Of a stretch of 64,000 bases of DNA, positions 1 through 7,826 are shown piece after piece (the stretch's first letter is position 1; each line of letters starts with the position of its first letter). Origin of the DNA: Pseudocalidococcus azoricus BACA0444 (GTDB lineage Bacteria; Cyanobacteriota; Cyanobacteriia; Thermosynechococcales; Thermosynechococcaceae); the NCBI RefSeq assembly GCF_031729055.1, contig NZ_JAVMIP010000008.1, positions 57,877 through 121,876 of the forward strand, read 5' to 3'. Made by a program: the position numbers and the translations under genes. A model generated the notes under the pieces. That model did no database searches. It saw nothing but the letters and a program-made list of their open reading frames with translations, and was not told where the DNA came from.

Positions 1-49
1 GGGATAGATAATTCTGGGCTATTTTCACGAATCATTACTGTTTACTATA
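1..49. repeat. Dispersed ~48-bp repeat, copy 1
   Basis: This stretch recurs at 23171-23219 in the same orientation with 3 mismatches in 49 positions, and its right half recurs inverted at about 18497-18529. It lies just outside the left end of the integrated element. No coding potential is seen. It may be a small interspersed repeat or the end of a short mobile element. Confidence 0.7.
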
Positions 50-110
50 AGCGTGTTGGAAAATCATCGGAAACAGTTAGAGAATGTTTCAGAGCCTTCT
101 CGATTTTACT

Positions 111-135
111 TATGGAGAGTAGGGAACTCGAATCC
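111..135 (+). other. attL core (25-bp direct repeat of the tRNA-Ala 3' end)
   Basis: A 25-bp sequence identical to 15121-15145. The right copy is the 3' part of an intact tRNA-Ala(CGC) gene, while this left copy is only the displaced tRNA 3' fragment. Together the copies bound the element that carries a tyrosine integrase at its right end, which is the standard outcome of integration into a tRNA 3' end. The bases on either side of the 25 bp differ between copies, so this is the full repeat. Confidence 0.92.
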
Positions 136-187
136 GTTTCCGGCCAACTCAAAACCCAATAATATCAATACTTCCAGAGTCTTTATC

Positions 188-214
188 TAAATCCTTGCTT
201 AAACCTTGCTTAAA
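188..214 (+). promoter_or_regulatory. Tandem integrase arm-type repeats, left end
   Basis: Two adjacent perfect copies of the 11-mer CCTTGCTTAAA (193-203 and 204-214), 58 bp inside attL. The same 11-mer lies at 14964-14974 inside attR in the same orientation, and a 14-bp match (TAAATCCTTGCTTA) occurs inverted at 4474-4487. The position relative to the core at both ends fits arm-binding sites for the integrase or its excisionase. The repeats are seen; the binding role is inferred. Confidence 0.6.
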
Positions 215-274
215 ATCCCTAATTGATCCTGTTCTTTTTCAATGCATAAACCGAGAATTTATAGTCAATTTCTC

Positions 275-292
275 TAGACAATTACTTGTCTA
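275..292. promoter_or_regulatory. Perfect inverted repeat upstream of the late genes
   Basis: TAGACAA-ttac-TTGTCTA, a perfect 7-bp inverted repeat with a 4-bp spacer, about 40 bp upstream of the first late gene. Its size and position fit a dimeric regulator's operator. Which protein binds is unknown; the element encodes an XRE repressor and a ribbon-helix-helix protein as candidates. Confidence 0.4.
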
Positions 293-332
293 ACGTTCAT
301 AATTGACCTGTGACAATTTAGGAAGTGGCACA

Positions 333-647
333 GTGGCAGTCAACCCCTCACTAACTCAGTTATTCGGAACTGGAGCAACCCAAACCGAGACTTCAATCAC
401 AATCCAAAAAGATCAGTTACCAGGCCTGACAGCAACCGCGAACAACTCAGCCGAAGGGATAGCCGTAGCGATACTCAAACGGTGGTCACTAGGACAAGAC
501 AACAGTGCAGACTCGGAACTAGCCGTTAGGATTCAGCCGCCTTCAGTCGCGCAGCGAGGGGGAGTCACAAAAACTCTCTACAGATACCTGATTGACCTTT
601 ACGCCCCCTACACCGGCCCAACTGAACCCGATCCTGATGATTTCTAA
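333..647 (+). CDS. Hypothetical element protein, single copy of an LPG(L/I)TA domain
   Basis: No family is recognised. The preferred start is GTG 333, because GGAAG (321-325) sits 7 nt upstream; an in-frame TTG at 303 has no ribosome site. The roughly 104-residue protein carries I-x-I, then LPGLTA, then a helical segment (AVAILKRW) and a final YRYLIDLY helix. The same pattern occurs twice in the protein at 4524-5288, suggesting related domains. The C-terminus is acidic and proline-rich. It is the first gene of the rightward late block, and its stop codon abuts the next ATG. A virion role is plausible but not shown. Confidence 0.7.
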   Translation: MAVNPSLTQLFGTGATQTETSITIQKDQLPGLTATANNSAEGIAVAILKRWSLGQDNSADSELAVRIQPPSVAQRGGVTKTLYRYLIDLYAPYTGPTEPDPDDF

Positions 648-1622
648 ATGATTTATTTACTTAATCCTCAAGGGATCCCCACAGCCCAACCTGGGGAGGG
701 TGACTATCTCACGTTTTATAACTCGCAAAACAAGCCCAGGCGAGTAAATTGGAGTGAATTAAATTTTAGTAACTCTGGGCCAATTTCTGCTGAGAGCGTA
801 ACTGGATTAGTCGCATTTATTCAAAACACATTAATTCCAGCCGAAAATATAGATGGATTAGTTAATATTGTTCAAGCTACACCTACTAGCTGGCAAATTA
901 GAAATAGCAATTTTAACGCTGTAGCCAATGCGAATTATTTTATTGATAACAAAACTAATCAAATAATTGCTACCTTACCTGCTAATCCTGCTACAGGTGA
1001 CACCGTTAGATTCTTGTTATTAGGTGATAAACTAGTAACTTTTAATAGAAATGGCTCATTAACTTTAGGTTTATCAAATAATATAGTCGCTTTTAGCAAA
1101 GCTAAGTTAATGGAGCTAATTTTTTGTGATAGTGCTAACGGTTGGATTCCTTCAGATATTAATAATCAATTTCTCTCTAGGCCCTCAAGCTTTAATCAAT
1201 TAACGATTAACTTAACCACTTTAGAGTCCTACAATTTAAACGGCAATCCAATTACTATTTTGACTGACGGAAACACCACCTCAGGATTAATTAAAGACGG
1301 TGGCACAGGATTTAGATTAAGAATTAATTTCACTAATTTAGTGTATGCGAATAGAATCATAGTTAACACTGGGCAATTCAACGGCAATTTTAACCAACCT
1401 ACAGGATTACAGATTTTCAATTCTCCTAATGGGATTGATAACCTGGTTTCTACAGTTTCTTTAAATAGGACTTCTAATGAGCAAAGTTTTGATTTAACTA
1501 ATATCAGTGCCTTAGATTCACCTGTTAGCAATCTTTCTATCAATTTCACGGGTAACCACGATACTGGAGATGGTTCACGGCAATCAATTAGAGAGATTAG
1601 GTTATTTGGATTCCAATTATGA
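648..1622 (+). CDS. Asn-rich putative receptor-binding/fibre-like protein
   Basis: A 324-residue protein rich in Asn, Thr and Ser with short beta-prone segments, encoded by clearly AT-rich DNA. The N-terminal part (about 1-110) has the LLNPQGIPTAQPGEGDYLTF style of tail-fibre or baseplate attachment proteins. The C-terminal 130 residues (from a LTDGNTTSG segment to the final IREIRLFGF) resemble a discoidin/F5-8C galactose-binding-like fold. The ATG directly follows the previous TAA with no ribosome site, so translation is probably coupled. A host-recognition role is inferred from composition and C-terminal pattern only. Confidence 0.6.
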   Translation: MIYLLNPQGIPTAQPGEGDYLTFYNSQNKPRRVNWSELNFSNSGPISAESVTGLVAFIQNTLIPAENIDGLVNIVQATPTSWQIRNSNFNAVANANYFIDNKTNQIIATLPANPATGDTVRFLLLGDKLVTFNRNGSLTLGLSNNIVAFSKAKLMELIFCDSANGWIPSDINNQFLSRPSSFNQLTINLTTLESYNLNGNPITILTDGNTTSGLIKDGGTGFRLRINFTNLVYANRIIVNTGQFNGNFNQPTGLQIFNSPNGIDNLVSTVSLNRTSNEQSFDLTNISALDSPVSNLSINFTGNHDTGDGSRQSIREIRLFGFQL

Positions 1623-2080
1623 ATACAATACGAAGCTTTGGGTTAACCTTAACAGATACAAATCAAGGTGATTTATCAGTGTTCTATAAACCTGGGTTAA
1701 TTCCTGGCACAGCATCCACTGATAGAGTAGCCGCTCTCATAAATTATCTATTTATTACTGTAAATTTGCCTAACGCTCCCGTAATCCAATCCTACTCAGG
1801 CCGGTCTGTTGCACTAACTCTTAAACCTTTTAGTAGTTCACCTGTATTAGAGATAAACACCTTAGACTTAAGACCGGCGGTAGTACCTTACACGATTGAC
1901 CTTTTACCTTTCTTGTTTGGCCAAAGAAACCCTACTTTAGGGCCTGATTGTGAGATAGGGGTAAAGCTAATTGATAAGTCTTACGGCTATTTATTGAGCA
2001 ACGAATCACTCACAATTTACGGCGCAGCCGGTGAGGAAATCGAAAATAATCAAGATACGATAATTCAAAAACTTAATTAA
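1619..2080 (+). CDS. Hypothetical late-block protein
   Basis: A 153-residue protein with no family recognised. Its ATG overlaps the preceding stop by 4 bp (ATGA), a hallmark of coupled translation. It is beta-rich, with one moderately hydrophobic stretch near residues 40-52 and no clear signal peptide or membrane segment. It lies between the fibre-like protein and the large repeat protein and probably works with them. AT-rich codon use matches the preceding gene. Confidence 0.65.
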   Translation: MNTIRSFGLTLTDTNQGDLSVFYKPGLIPGTASTDRVAALINYLFITVNLPNAPVIQSYSGRSVALTLKPFSSSPVLEINTLDLRPAVVPYTIDLLPFLFGQRNPTLGPDCEIGVKLIDKSYGYLLSNESLTIYGAAGEEIENNQDTIIQKLN

Positions 2081-2095
2081 AAGGAATTAACAACT

Positions 2096-4111
2096 GTGCC
2101 GATAGCATTAGCACCCGTTTTAGCAGTAGGTCAGGCCGTGGCGATTGGGGCTGTCGCCGGGGCAGTAACTAACACTTTATTAAACGCTAACGCTCGCCGT
2201 TGGAAAGAGGATAGGGATGCCGGTCGCTTGCCTGGGCCTGGGATGCCACGGTGGGCGGTCGACCTGGGTGACACCCTAACTAATTACGAACCTCGACAAC
2301 CTTTACCACCTAATCCTGCTACTAACTTTACTGGTGGTCAGTGCGCAGGGGTTCGTTACGAAGTTACGATTAATTCCACAATCAGGACTAGGATAGTTCC
2401 CGTTGTCGGCGAACCTTATTGGGAGGTTCAAAACTTTTCGGTAAATAACGCAAACGTTTACGGGCCTATTAAAGACGTGGCCTGGGTTAAAAGGCCAGGA
2501 ACTACAGCTTTAATAGTTTTTGCTAAAGACTTTAGTGGACAAGACAAAGAGTTTCTTTTAGCTGGGAGTGCTACGAGTCCCTTCCAACAAAATTTTACTG
2601 TAAACTCAATCAGCACAACTGCTTTAGACGGAGCTTTAGATAATTGCGGCAATATAACTAACATAAATACAATCAATAATTACTACTACAACACAGTTAA
2701 TAACAATACCACTATCAATCTGCCCCCATTGCCGACCGTAGAACCCCCAGAATTACCAAGTTTTGAATTGCCACGATTTGAACCCTATCAAACAGTCAGG
2801 CCTCTGACAGATTTAGACGATCCAATCGAATTACCGGAGCCGGAAGAACCACAACCCCCGGATTGGTACGATAACCCGCCTTGGTGGTACACCGCCGATC
2901 CAATCACAATCTTGCCCCCTGGTAGTGGTTCAATCACGGTATGCCCCCCAGCCCTGGAGCTATCCCCACAACTCGAATTTAAGATTGGGGAACTAAATCT
3001 CAACTTGTCAGGCCAGTTAAATGTGATAGCGGGACTCATAGCGGCCCTAAATGGAAAATTAGATTTAATCTTGGATGCAAACTTAACCTTAAAAGCAGAG
3101 TTGAATGCCCAACTATTTGCCATTGGTGGAATATTAACTCAAATTAACGCAAAATTAGAAGTTAATCCGCAATTTAATATAGATTTCAATCCAACCATTG
3201 ACTTTAATCCTCAAATTGAAATTAGTCCAGAGTTTAATGCTGAAATCAATGCCAAGCTGGAGGCGATATTCAACATAATCAATAATTTCAATATTAACCC
3301 CCAGATAGAATTTAGTCCTCAAATTGACTTTAATCCTCAAATTGAAATCAGTCCAGAACTTGATATTGAACTGGCTGGAAAACTCGATTTATTGGTGTTG
3401 CTGATTCAAACCTTAGAAATTAAAGTTCCCCTGATAGAAACTGAAAAAATTATTGAGGTTCAAGTCGAAGTTCAACCCCCCACAGAAACCGTGACCCTAG
3501 AGGTAGTGGAGTGTGAGGAAGGGGAGGAACCCCGGCAAGTTTTACAACCGATTCAAACCTTAGTCGGTGCGGTTCCAGTCGAAGTCAGACAGAAATTTGC
3601 AGACACAGCGGCCAAGGCCCTGGAGGCCTGTCAAGAGGATGATGGGGCTGATTGTGAGGTGTTGCTTCCCAGCGACATCTATCAAGAGCTAAATGTCGAA
3701 AGTCAACTGATGATCCGCTTTGGCACGGAATACCAAAACACGACTGGTTGGCATACACAAATTCATATCCCTAACCCCATAGACGATCTTGACTGGTGTA
3801 CTCACTTTGAAAGCCTAACCTGGGAACGGGGCCAGATAGTTGGTCGGGTCTATTTTGACCAGTCAGGAATCTATACAGGTGGTTATTTCAAAGACGAAGA
3901 TGAAGCCCGGCGAGTGTTAGCGGACTTGCAAGCCTTGTCAAAAAGTCCCGTCACTCGTCCCTACCGGATCACGAAAGAAGGAAGCCCCAGGCGGAACCCC
4001 CAACAGCGATTCACTCGGGCCGTTCGGGCAGTAGTCGCAATTTTGGACAACCAAGGCAACGTGCTAGAAAAACGGTGCTATTGTCCCCCACCACCAGATA
4101 AACCCTGTTAA
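2096..4111 (+). CDS. Large membrane-anchored, repeat-containing structural protein (putative)
   Basis: 671 residues from a GTG start preceded by AAGGAA. The N-terminus is strongly hydrophobic (about residues 4-29, Ala/Val/Gly-rich), like a membrane or capsid-inserted anchor. An Asn-rich linker near 205-230 is followed by a Pro/Glu-rich stretch (about 230-310). Then come repeats of the type NPQI(D/E)F / SPEL near 360-425, which look like a beta or amphipathic repeat array. The C-terminal 190 residues are globular, Cys-containing and end with a CYCPPPP-DKPC tail. No homologous family is recognised; an adsorption or spike protein is the best guess. Its 3' end overlaps the convergent gene by 4 bp. 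Confidence 0.65.
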   Translation: MPIALAPVLAVGQAVAIGAVAGAVTNTLLNANARRWKEDRDAGRLPGPGMPRWAVDLGDTLTNYEPRQPLPPNPATNFTGGQCAGVRYEVTINSTIRTRIVPVVGEPYWEVQNFSVNNANVYGPIKDVAWVKRPGTTALIVFAKDFSGQDKEFLLAGSATSPFQQNFTVNSISTTALDGALDNCGNITNINTINNYYYNTVNNNTTINLPPLPTVEPPELPSFELPRFEPYQTVRPLTDLDDPIELPEPEEPQPPDWYDNPPWWYTADPITILPPGSGSITVCPPALELSPQLEFKIGELNLNLSGQLNVIAGLIAALNGKLDLILDANLTLKAELNAQLFAIGGILTQINAKLEVNPQFNIDFNPTIDFNPQIEISPEFNAEINAKLEAIFNIINNFNINPQIEFSPQIDFNPQIEISPELDIELAGKLDLLVLLIQTLEIKVPLIETEKIIEVQVEVQPPTETVTLEVVECEEGEEPRQVLQPIQTLVGAVPVEVRQKFADTAAKALEACQEDDGADCEVLLPSDIYQELNVESQLMIRFGTEYQNTTGWHTQIHIPNPIDDLDWCTHFESLTWERGQIVGRVYFDQSGIYTGGYFKDEDEARRVLADLQALSKSPVTRPYRITKEGSPRRNPQQRFTRAVRAVVAILDNQGNVLEKRCYCPPPPDKPC

Positions 4112-4473
4112 CACTGTTCAGGAATTGGATTAAACGGATTCTCCTTAACGTAATAGCGGCTTTTGTCTTGCAACACCCAAAGGTGGCCCTTTCGCATCAA
4201 TCTTCTTGCTTGATAGACGGAATAGTAGTTTTGTTCACACCACTTTTTTAAGGGCTTAAATCCATAATTAAGCGGTTCTGTAATCGGAATTTTTGGGGTT
4301 AATTCTTCATAGACTTTAGGGTGTTTACAGCCACAAGGAAAATTAGAGCGATAACTGTTAGGCGTTGATTTATAAGCCCTACCTGTCTTTTTTATACATT
4401 TGCTTGTTTTTTGTGCCATATAGTAGCGGATAGTTAGTTCTGGCAATTTAGTTTTAGTGGCTAAAAGCCCCAC
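4108..4473 (-). CDS. Small helix-turn-helix protein, possible excisionase/RDF
   Basis: The only leftward gene within the late block. Up to 121 residues from GTG 4473; ATG 4419 would give 103 residues, and neither start has a clear ribosome site. The C-terminal half (WCEQNYYSVYQARRLMRKGHL) resembles the winged helix-turn-helix of excisionases, where an ARRLM/I-type recognition helix precedes a basic wing (KSRYYVKEN). Basic N-terminal Cys residues (CIKKTG, FPCGCKH) could bind metal. An arm-like site (4474-4487) lies exactly upstream, tying this gene to the att regions. The function is inferred. Confidence 0.5.
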   Translation of the reverse strand: MGLLATKTKLPELTIRYYMAQKTSKCIKKTGRAYKSTPNSYRSNFPCGCKHPKVYEELTPKIPITEPLNYGFKPLKKWCEQNYYSVYQARRLMRKGHLWVLQDKSRYYVKENPFNPIPEQC

Positions 4474-4487
4474 TAAGCAAGGATTTA
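4474..4487 (-). promoter_or_regulatory. Arm-like site upstream of the excisionase-like gene
   Basis: TAAATCCTTGCTTA on the minus strand, a 14-bp perfect match to 188-201 near attL. It lies immediately upstream of the leftward gene ending at 4108. It could be an autoregulatory site for a protein that also binds the att arms. Confidence 0.45.
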
Positions 4488-4523
4488 AGCTAATTTCAGA
4501 GTGACCCTATTCAAGAAACCCCA

Positions 4524-5288
4524 ATGTTGAATCTGGAATATTTTGACGATGCCGGAACAGCCACAGAAGCCGGAGTTTTTATCCCCCTTGCAGCCCTTCC
4601 TGGCATTACCGCAGAAGAACTTGATGCAAGTGCGCCTGCTAAGGAATCCAAAGCAATTCTATCAATTCTCACGAAGGTCTATACCTACATTGCTGCCTTA
4701 AGCTCTCCAGTTCTAGGATTTGCGGTGAGCAAAACAACTCCTAGCGGTGCGGCTTTAGATGTTGTCAACCAATCCTTCAATGCTACGGTTAACTACCTGG
4801 TCAATCATGCAGCTAATACCGTTGGCCCCGTGCCTGTGCCTGGTTCTGGAAGCAATGCCGGTCTCGGTGGTTTGCCGATTACCAGTGTTTTTCCGAGTGC
4901 GGCCAAAATTGCAGCATCAGGCTCTGTCAGTGGGGCGGGAATTTTGATTCCGACTTCAGAACTCACCCCCTATGGTTCCCCGGATCAGGCTGCCATTAAC
5001 GCCGGTGCTGATTCTCGGAGTTGGTTCTCAGCTTTGATGCTCTATCTAACCGATCAAGCCAGTGCGCGGACTGCTTCGGTGGCCAGTGCCATTGTTAGCC
5101 GTTCGATTGGATCTGCGACTGGAACCAGTTTTCCTGCCAGTTGGATTCAAGCCACTAATCCGGTTTCTGGAGTGCTGTTGGCTGATGTGCCAAAACGGTC
5201 TCTGATTACCCGGACTTTTTCCGTCACTATTCAGTTGCTCCTGGATCAGGCCACTCAAGAGTTTGATGTCCGCTCTGTCACTGCCTAA
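4524..5288 (+). CDS. Two-domain late protein, candidate major virion protein
   Basis: 254 residues, Ala/Ser/Thr-rich, well folded in appearance and without membrane segments. It contains two copies of one domain: the first has GVFIP, LPGITA, a helical SILTKVYTYIA segment and a terminal FNATVNYL; the second has GILIP, a SALMLYLTD segment and a terminal FSVTIQLLL. A single-domain relative is encoded at 333-647. A single- plus double-domain pair recalls capsid protein pairs of some non-tailed viruses, but no fold can be assigned. Codon use is GC-richer than in genes 648-2080. Confidence 0.65.
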   Translation: MLNLEYFDDAGTATEAGVFIPLAALPGITAEELDASAPAKESKAILSILTKVYTYIAALSSPVLGFAVSKTTPSGAALDVVNQSFNATVNYLVNHAANTVGPVPVPGSGSNAGLGGLPITSVFPSAAKIAASGSVSGAGILIPTSELTPYGSPDQAAINAGADSRSWFSALMLYLTDQASARTASVASAIVSRSIGSATGTSFPASWIQATNPVSGVLLADVPKRSLITRTFSVTIQLLLDQATQEFDVRSVTA

Positions 5289-5356
5289 ATCCTCTTTGGG
5301 GTGAAGCGAGTCTTTGCCCTTTGATTGTCAAACTTGCAACAAAAGGAATATCTATC

Positions 5357-6139
5357 ATGGCTCCAATTATTAGCCGTCAAATCAAAGAATACTGGTCAGA
5401 TCTAAGTGACAATAACGGTGCACTTAAATATCCAAAAGTTCGATTCAAAATTAAAGAGGGCAAAGAAGATCAAGCGGGTAAATGCTCCGACATTGAGTTG
5501 CCTGATTCTGTCTGTTCCCCTGCGAATCTGTTAAAAATGCGGGCTTTAATTGTTACCTATAAGTCCGGTGAAAAAATCCGATACCCCATTGATCGAGCGG
5601 CTAAAATCGTACTGTGCGTTAGAAGCCTCAAAACAGACCAAAATGTCATCTGTATTGATTTAGATGGGGAAGAATGGGGGATTGTCCCGCCCTCCTTAGC
5701 TGGCTATACGCAGAAAACAGAAGCCTACACTTTGCCAACTGGAGTGAAATCAGAAAAGGATACGGGTAGTTTTGACTACACTAGCGAAATAATGGGTAAA
5801 ATTCGTTATAAGTTCGCTATTGAGCTTGAACCTAAAGCAATTTCAGATAAGGCGTTGGCTTGCCTAGAAAACGCTGGAGGAAAAGATGGCTGTACAATTC
5901 CAATTCCCGGATTTGCCCCCCGCTACGCTGTCTTAAAAGCTAATCGAGCCAAGAAAGCTGGTGAACTAACTGATCCGCTGATTGTCCGAAAGGCTCCTAT
6001 TGCTTCAATTTCTAAGGTGATGCCTTGCATCAAAGATTTGGGTTCCCAGGGTCTTTGCATTGGCTATAAAGGTGAGTCAATCAAGAACTTGCAAAACTTA
6101 GTCGGAGACGCTGGCACTGATTTAGTTCCGACTGGGTGA
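5357..6139 (+). CDS. Duplicated-domain late protein, unknown function
   Basis: ATG 5357 is preferred because AAAAGGA lies 10 nt upstream; an upstream in-frame ATT/ATG-like extension to 5321 lacks a ribosome site. The 260-residue product seems to contain two copies of one roughly 125-residue domain: segments RALIVTYKSGEKIRYPID...ICIDLDGE and PRYAVLKANRAKKAG...LCIGYKGE align, each with paired Cys residues before and after a strand-rich core. The neighbouring 6144-6542 gene may carry a third copy. The family is not recognised; a structural role is plausible from context. Confidence 0.65.
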   Translation: MAPIISRQIKEYWSDLSDNNGALKYPKVRFKIKEGKEDQAGKCSDIELPDSVCSPANLLKMRALIVTYKSGEKIRYPIDRAAKIVLCVRSLKTDQNVICIDLDGEEWGIVPPSLAGYTQKTEAYTLPTGVKSEKDTGSFDYTSEIMGKIRYKFAIELEPKAISDKALACLENAGGKDGCTIPIPGFAPRYAVLKANRAKKAGELTDPLIVRKAPIASISKVMPCIKDLGSQGLCIGYKGESIKNLQNLVGDAGTDLVPTG

Positions 6140-6143
6140 TGTA

Positions 6144-6542
6144 ATGGGCAAGTATATTACTAAATATTTTTCTGATTTTGGCTTTGTTTATGGGCAAGTT
6201 GAAATCGAAGTGTATTTAGTAATTGATGGGGTTTCACAGTCTAGCTCCTACGATTTTGAAACTGCATTGCTTCCCCAAGTGTGGAGAAATTGGTGTTTAA
6301 CTCCAGAAAAAATGAGTTCTTTAGGGTTAAGAGGGGTGTGTCAGCCTCCTTATGGCCAACTCAGGGAAGCTCAGTTAACCCTTGCAGAAGGCATGGAGTT
6401 AAGAATCCCAGTTCCTTGGAGAGGCAACGATAGCCGATTTACTCAGTTTTTTCAGGATGTCAGTATCAATTCCTCTGTTCTGTTTACCGCTATTAAAGGG
6501 GAAGTGATCGGGGCCTTTTTTACGGAGTTGCATAGTCGCTGA
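6144..6542 (+). CDS. Hypothetical late-block protein, possible single copy of the 5357 domain
   Basis: 132 residues, beta-rich, starting 4 nt after the previous stop. The segment AQLTLAEGMELRIPVPW...AIKGEVIG can be aligned with ALIVTYKSGEKIRYPID...DLDGEEWG of the preceding protein, which suggests a shared domain. The stop overlaps the next start (TGATG). No signal peptide or membrane segment is visible. Function unknown. Confidence 0.65.
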   Translation: MGKYITKYFSDFGFVYGQVEIEVYLVIDGVSQSSSYDFETALLPQVWRNWCLTPEKMSSLGLRGVCQPPYGQLREAQLTLAEGMELRIPVPWRGNDSRFTQFFQDVSINSSVLFTAIKGEVIGAFFTELHSR

Positions 6543-6967
6543 TGGCTGTTAAACGCTATAAGGATTTTGTCATGCTCTATGACTTGGATTTTAATAAGCA
6601 AGTTGTAGGGCGTAACCGAATCTATAAAGAGCAGTTAAACGAGCAAATCCAAACCCCAATCACCTCCCTGGCCTTGGCTCGGACAATCCCCACAGAAACA
6701 GGAGACCCTTCGATTGATGCCCCTCTGAAATTAGCCTTGGAGCTAACGAAAAATTCTAATTTTGTTTGTCGGTACGTGCTTTGTTGTTTGGAGAATCCCT
6801 TTAATAAAGGGGGAATCAGTGAGTTTAGAGCTATTGTTCCCTATCGCCCGACTGACCCATTTCATAAGGCCCATGTCCGGCAAATTTTAGGTGTTTCCAA
6901 TGTGGAGAGTGGAGTTTACCACGGGGAGGAACACAAAACCTTGGCTAAGTTGACAGCGTTCTTATGA
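6542..6967 (+). CDS. Hypothetical late-block protein
   Basis: 141 residues with start and stop both overlapping its neighbours (TGATG at the start, ATGA at the end), so it belongs to a tightly coupled operon. It has a basic N-terminus, a hydrophobic Cys-containing strand (VCRYVLCCLENP) near residue 90 and a His-containing C-terminal third. No family is recognised. A virion assembly or minor structural role is inferred only from position. Confidence 0.65.
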   Translation: MAVKRYKDFVMLYDLDFNKQVVGRNRIYKEQLNEQIQTPITSLALARTIPTETGDPSIDAPLKLALELTKNSNFVCRYVLCCLENPFNKGGISEFRAIVPYRPTDPFHKAHVRQILGVSNVESGVYHGEEHKTLAKLTAFL

Positions 6968-7275
6968 GTCTCACTCTTTTATTTGATGACCTCACCAGTT
7001 TGGATAAGTCAGATAAAACTGAACTCTTTACCGGAGGTGATTATCTACTCTTTATTACGCCGGATTTAGAACCTGATGAGGGTTTAGAGTTTCCCTTGGG
7101 CTTTGTCGTAGAGCATGAAATTGAGTTTGTCACTTATCGGTGGCGTGTTCCCGGTGGTGACTTTGTAGATACTAAGGAAATTTTTCTGATTCCCCCTCAG
7201 TTAGCCAATAGTCCCTGGTATGCCGTGTTTGCAATCTTTGCGGAGTATCGACTAAAAGTCTATGTCAGCCATTGA
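6964..7275 (+). CDS. Hypothetical late-block protein
   Basis: 103 residues, acidic, strand-rich, without a membrane segment. The ATG overlaps the previous stop by 4 bp, and the 3' end overlaps the next gene by 14 bp. The length and the acidic, aromatic composition resemble small phage connector or stopper proteins, but no motif supports this. Function unknown. Confidence 0.6.
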   Translation: MSLTLLFDDLTSLDKSDKTELFTGGDYLLFITPDLEPDEGLEFPLGFVVEHEIEFVTYRWRVPGGDFVDTKEIFLIPPQLANSPWYAVFAIFAEYRLKVYVSH

Positions 7276-7609
7276 ATTTCAAGACTTGATTCACTTCACC
7301 AATTATGGCTTAAAGCTCAATTTTGGCCCCATTATTGCAGTGTTTGAGTTGTCCGGCCAGTTTGTTTTACAGCATTGGCAAGCGCAACCCAAGGGATTAA
7401 GGCATTTTGGTTATTTCAGTTTTCAAGATGGCAATCATAGTTATCACACCATTCCGTTTAATTTGTGTTCGGTTGAAGTGTGTCCTGAGCCGATTCAAAT
7501 TGATGAGAAGGTTTATAAGACTGTGCCAACAGCGGTTAATTTATTCCGAAATTCTCAACTCATTAAGGATGGTGAGCAGTGGAAAGTCATGAAACTGAAC
7601 GAACTTTAG
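7262..7609 (+). CDS. Hypothetical late-block protein
   Basis: 115 residues starting at an ATG inside the end of the previous gene and ending 31 bp inside the next. Composition suggests a mixed alpha/beta soluble protein with several aromatic strands (FGYFSFQDGNHSYHTIPFNL). No signal peptide and no recognised family. The extensive overlap with both neighbours indicates compact viral-type gene packing. Confidence 0.6.
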   Translation: MSAIEFQDLIHFTNYGLKLNFGPIIAVFELSGQFVLQHWQAQPKGLRHFGYFSFQDGNHSYHTIPFNLCSVEVCPEPIQIDEKVYKTVPTAVNLFRNSQLIKDGEQWKVMKLNEL

Positions 7610-7815
7610 ACCGGCTAGAGCGTTCGATTGATTCAATTAAGTCCGATATTTCTCAGTTACAGAAGCAGGATTCCCGCCAACACACGATTCTGTTTATTTT
7701 GGTGGCTGCTTTGTTGGGGCTGGATGTTTCAAGGATTGCTTTGGTTAAATCAGTTTTGACCGGAACTCAGCCCATTCAACCCCAGCCTGTGCAAGAAATT
7801 CCTAACCAAAATTAA
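7579..7815 (+). CDS. Coiled-coil plus single membrane segment, holin/XhlA-like
   Basis: 78 residues from GTG 7579, with AAGGA about 8 nt upstream. Residues 8-33 form a heptad-like coil (LDRLERSIDSIKSDISQLQ). Residues about 36-55 are a hydrophobic membrane segment (ILFILVAALLGLDV), and the tail is Pro/Gln-rich and cytoplasm-like. This layout matches XhlA/hemolysin-type accessory holins and spanin-like proteins encoded next to endolysins. The next gene is an M15 peptidase, which supports a lysis role. The assignment is by architecture, not by a diagnostic motif. Confidence 0.6.
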   Translation: MESHETERTLDRLERSIDSIKSDISQLQKQDSRQHTILFILVAALLGLDVSRIALVKSVLTGTQPIQPQPVQEIPNQN

Positions 7816-7826
7816 GGAGTTTATTT

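Noticed and set aside
5321-5356. N-terminal extension of the 5357 gene
   Set aside because: Starts at a weak codon without ribosome site, while ATG 5357 has AAAAGGA upstream.
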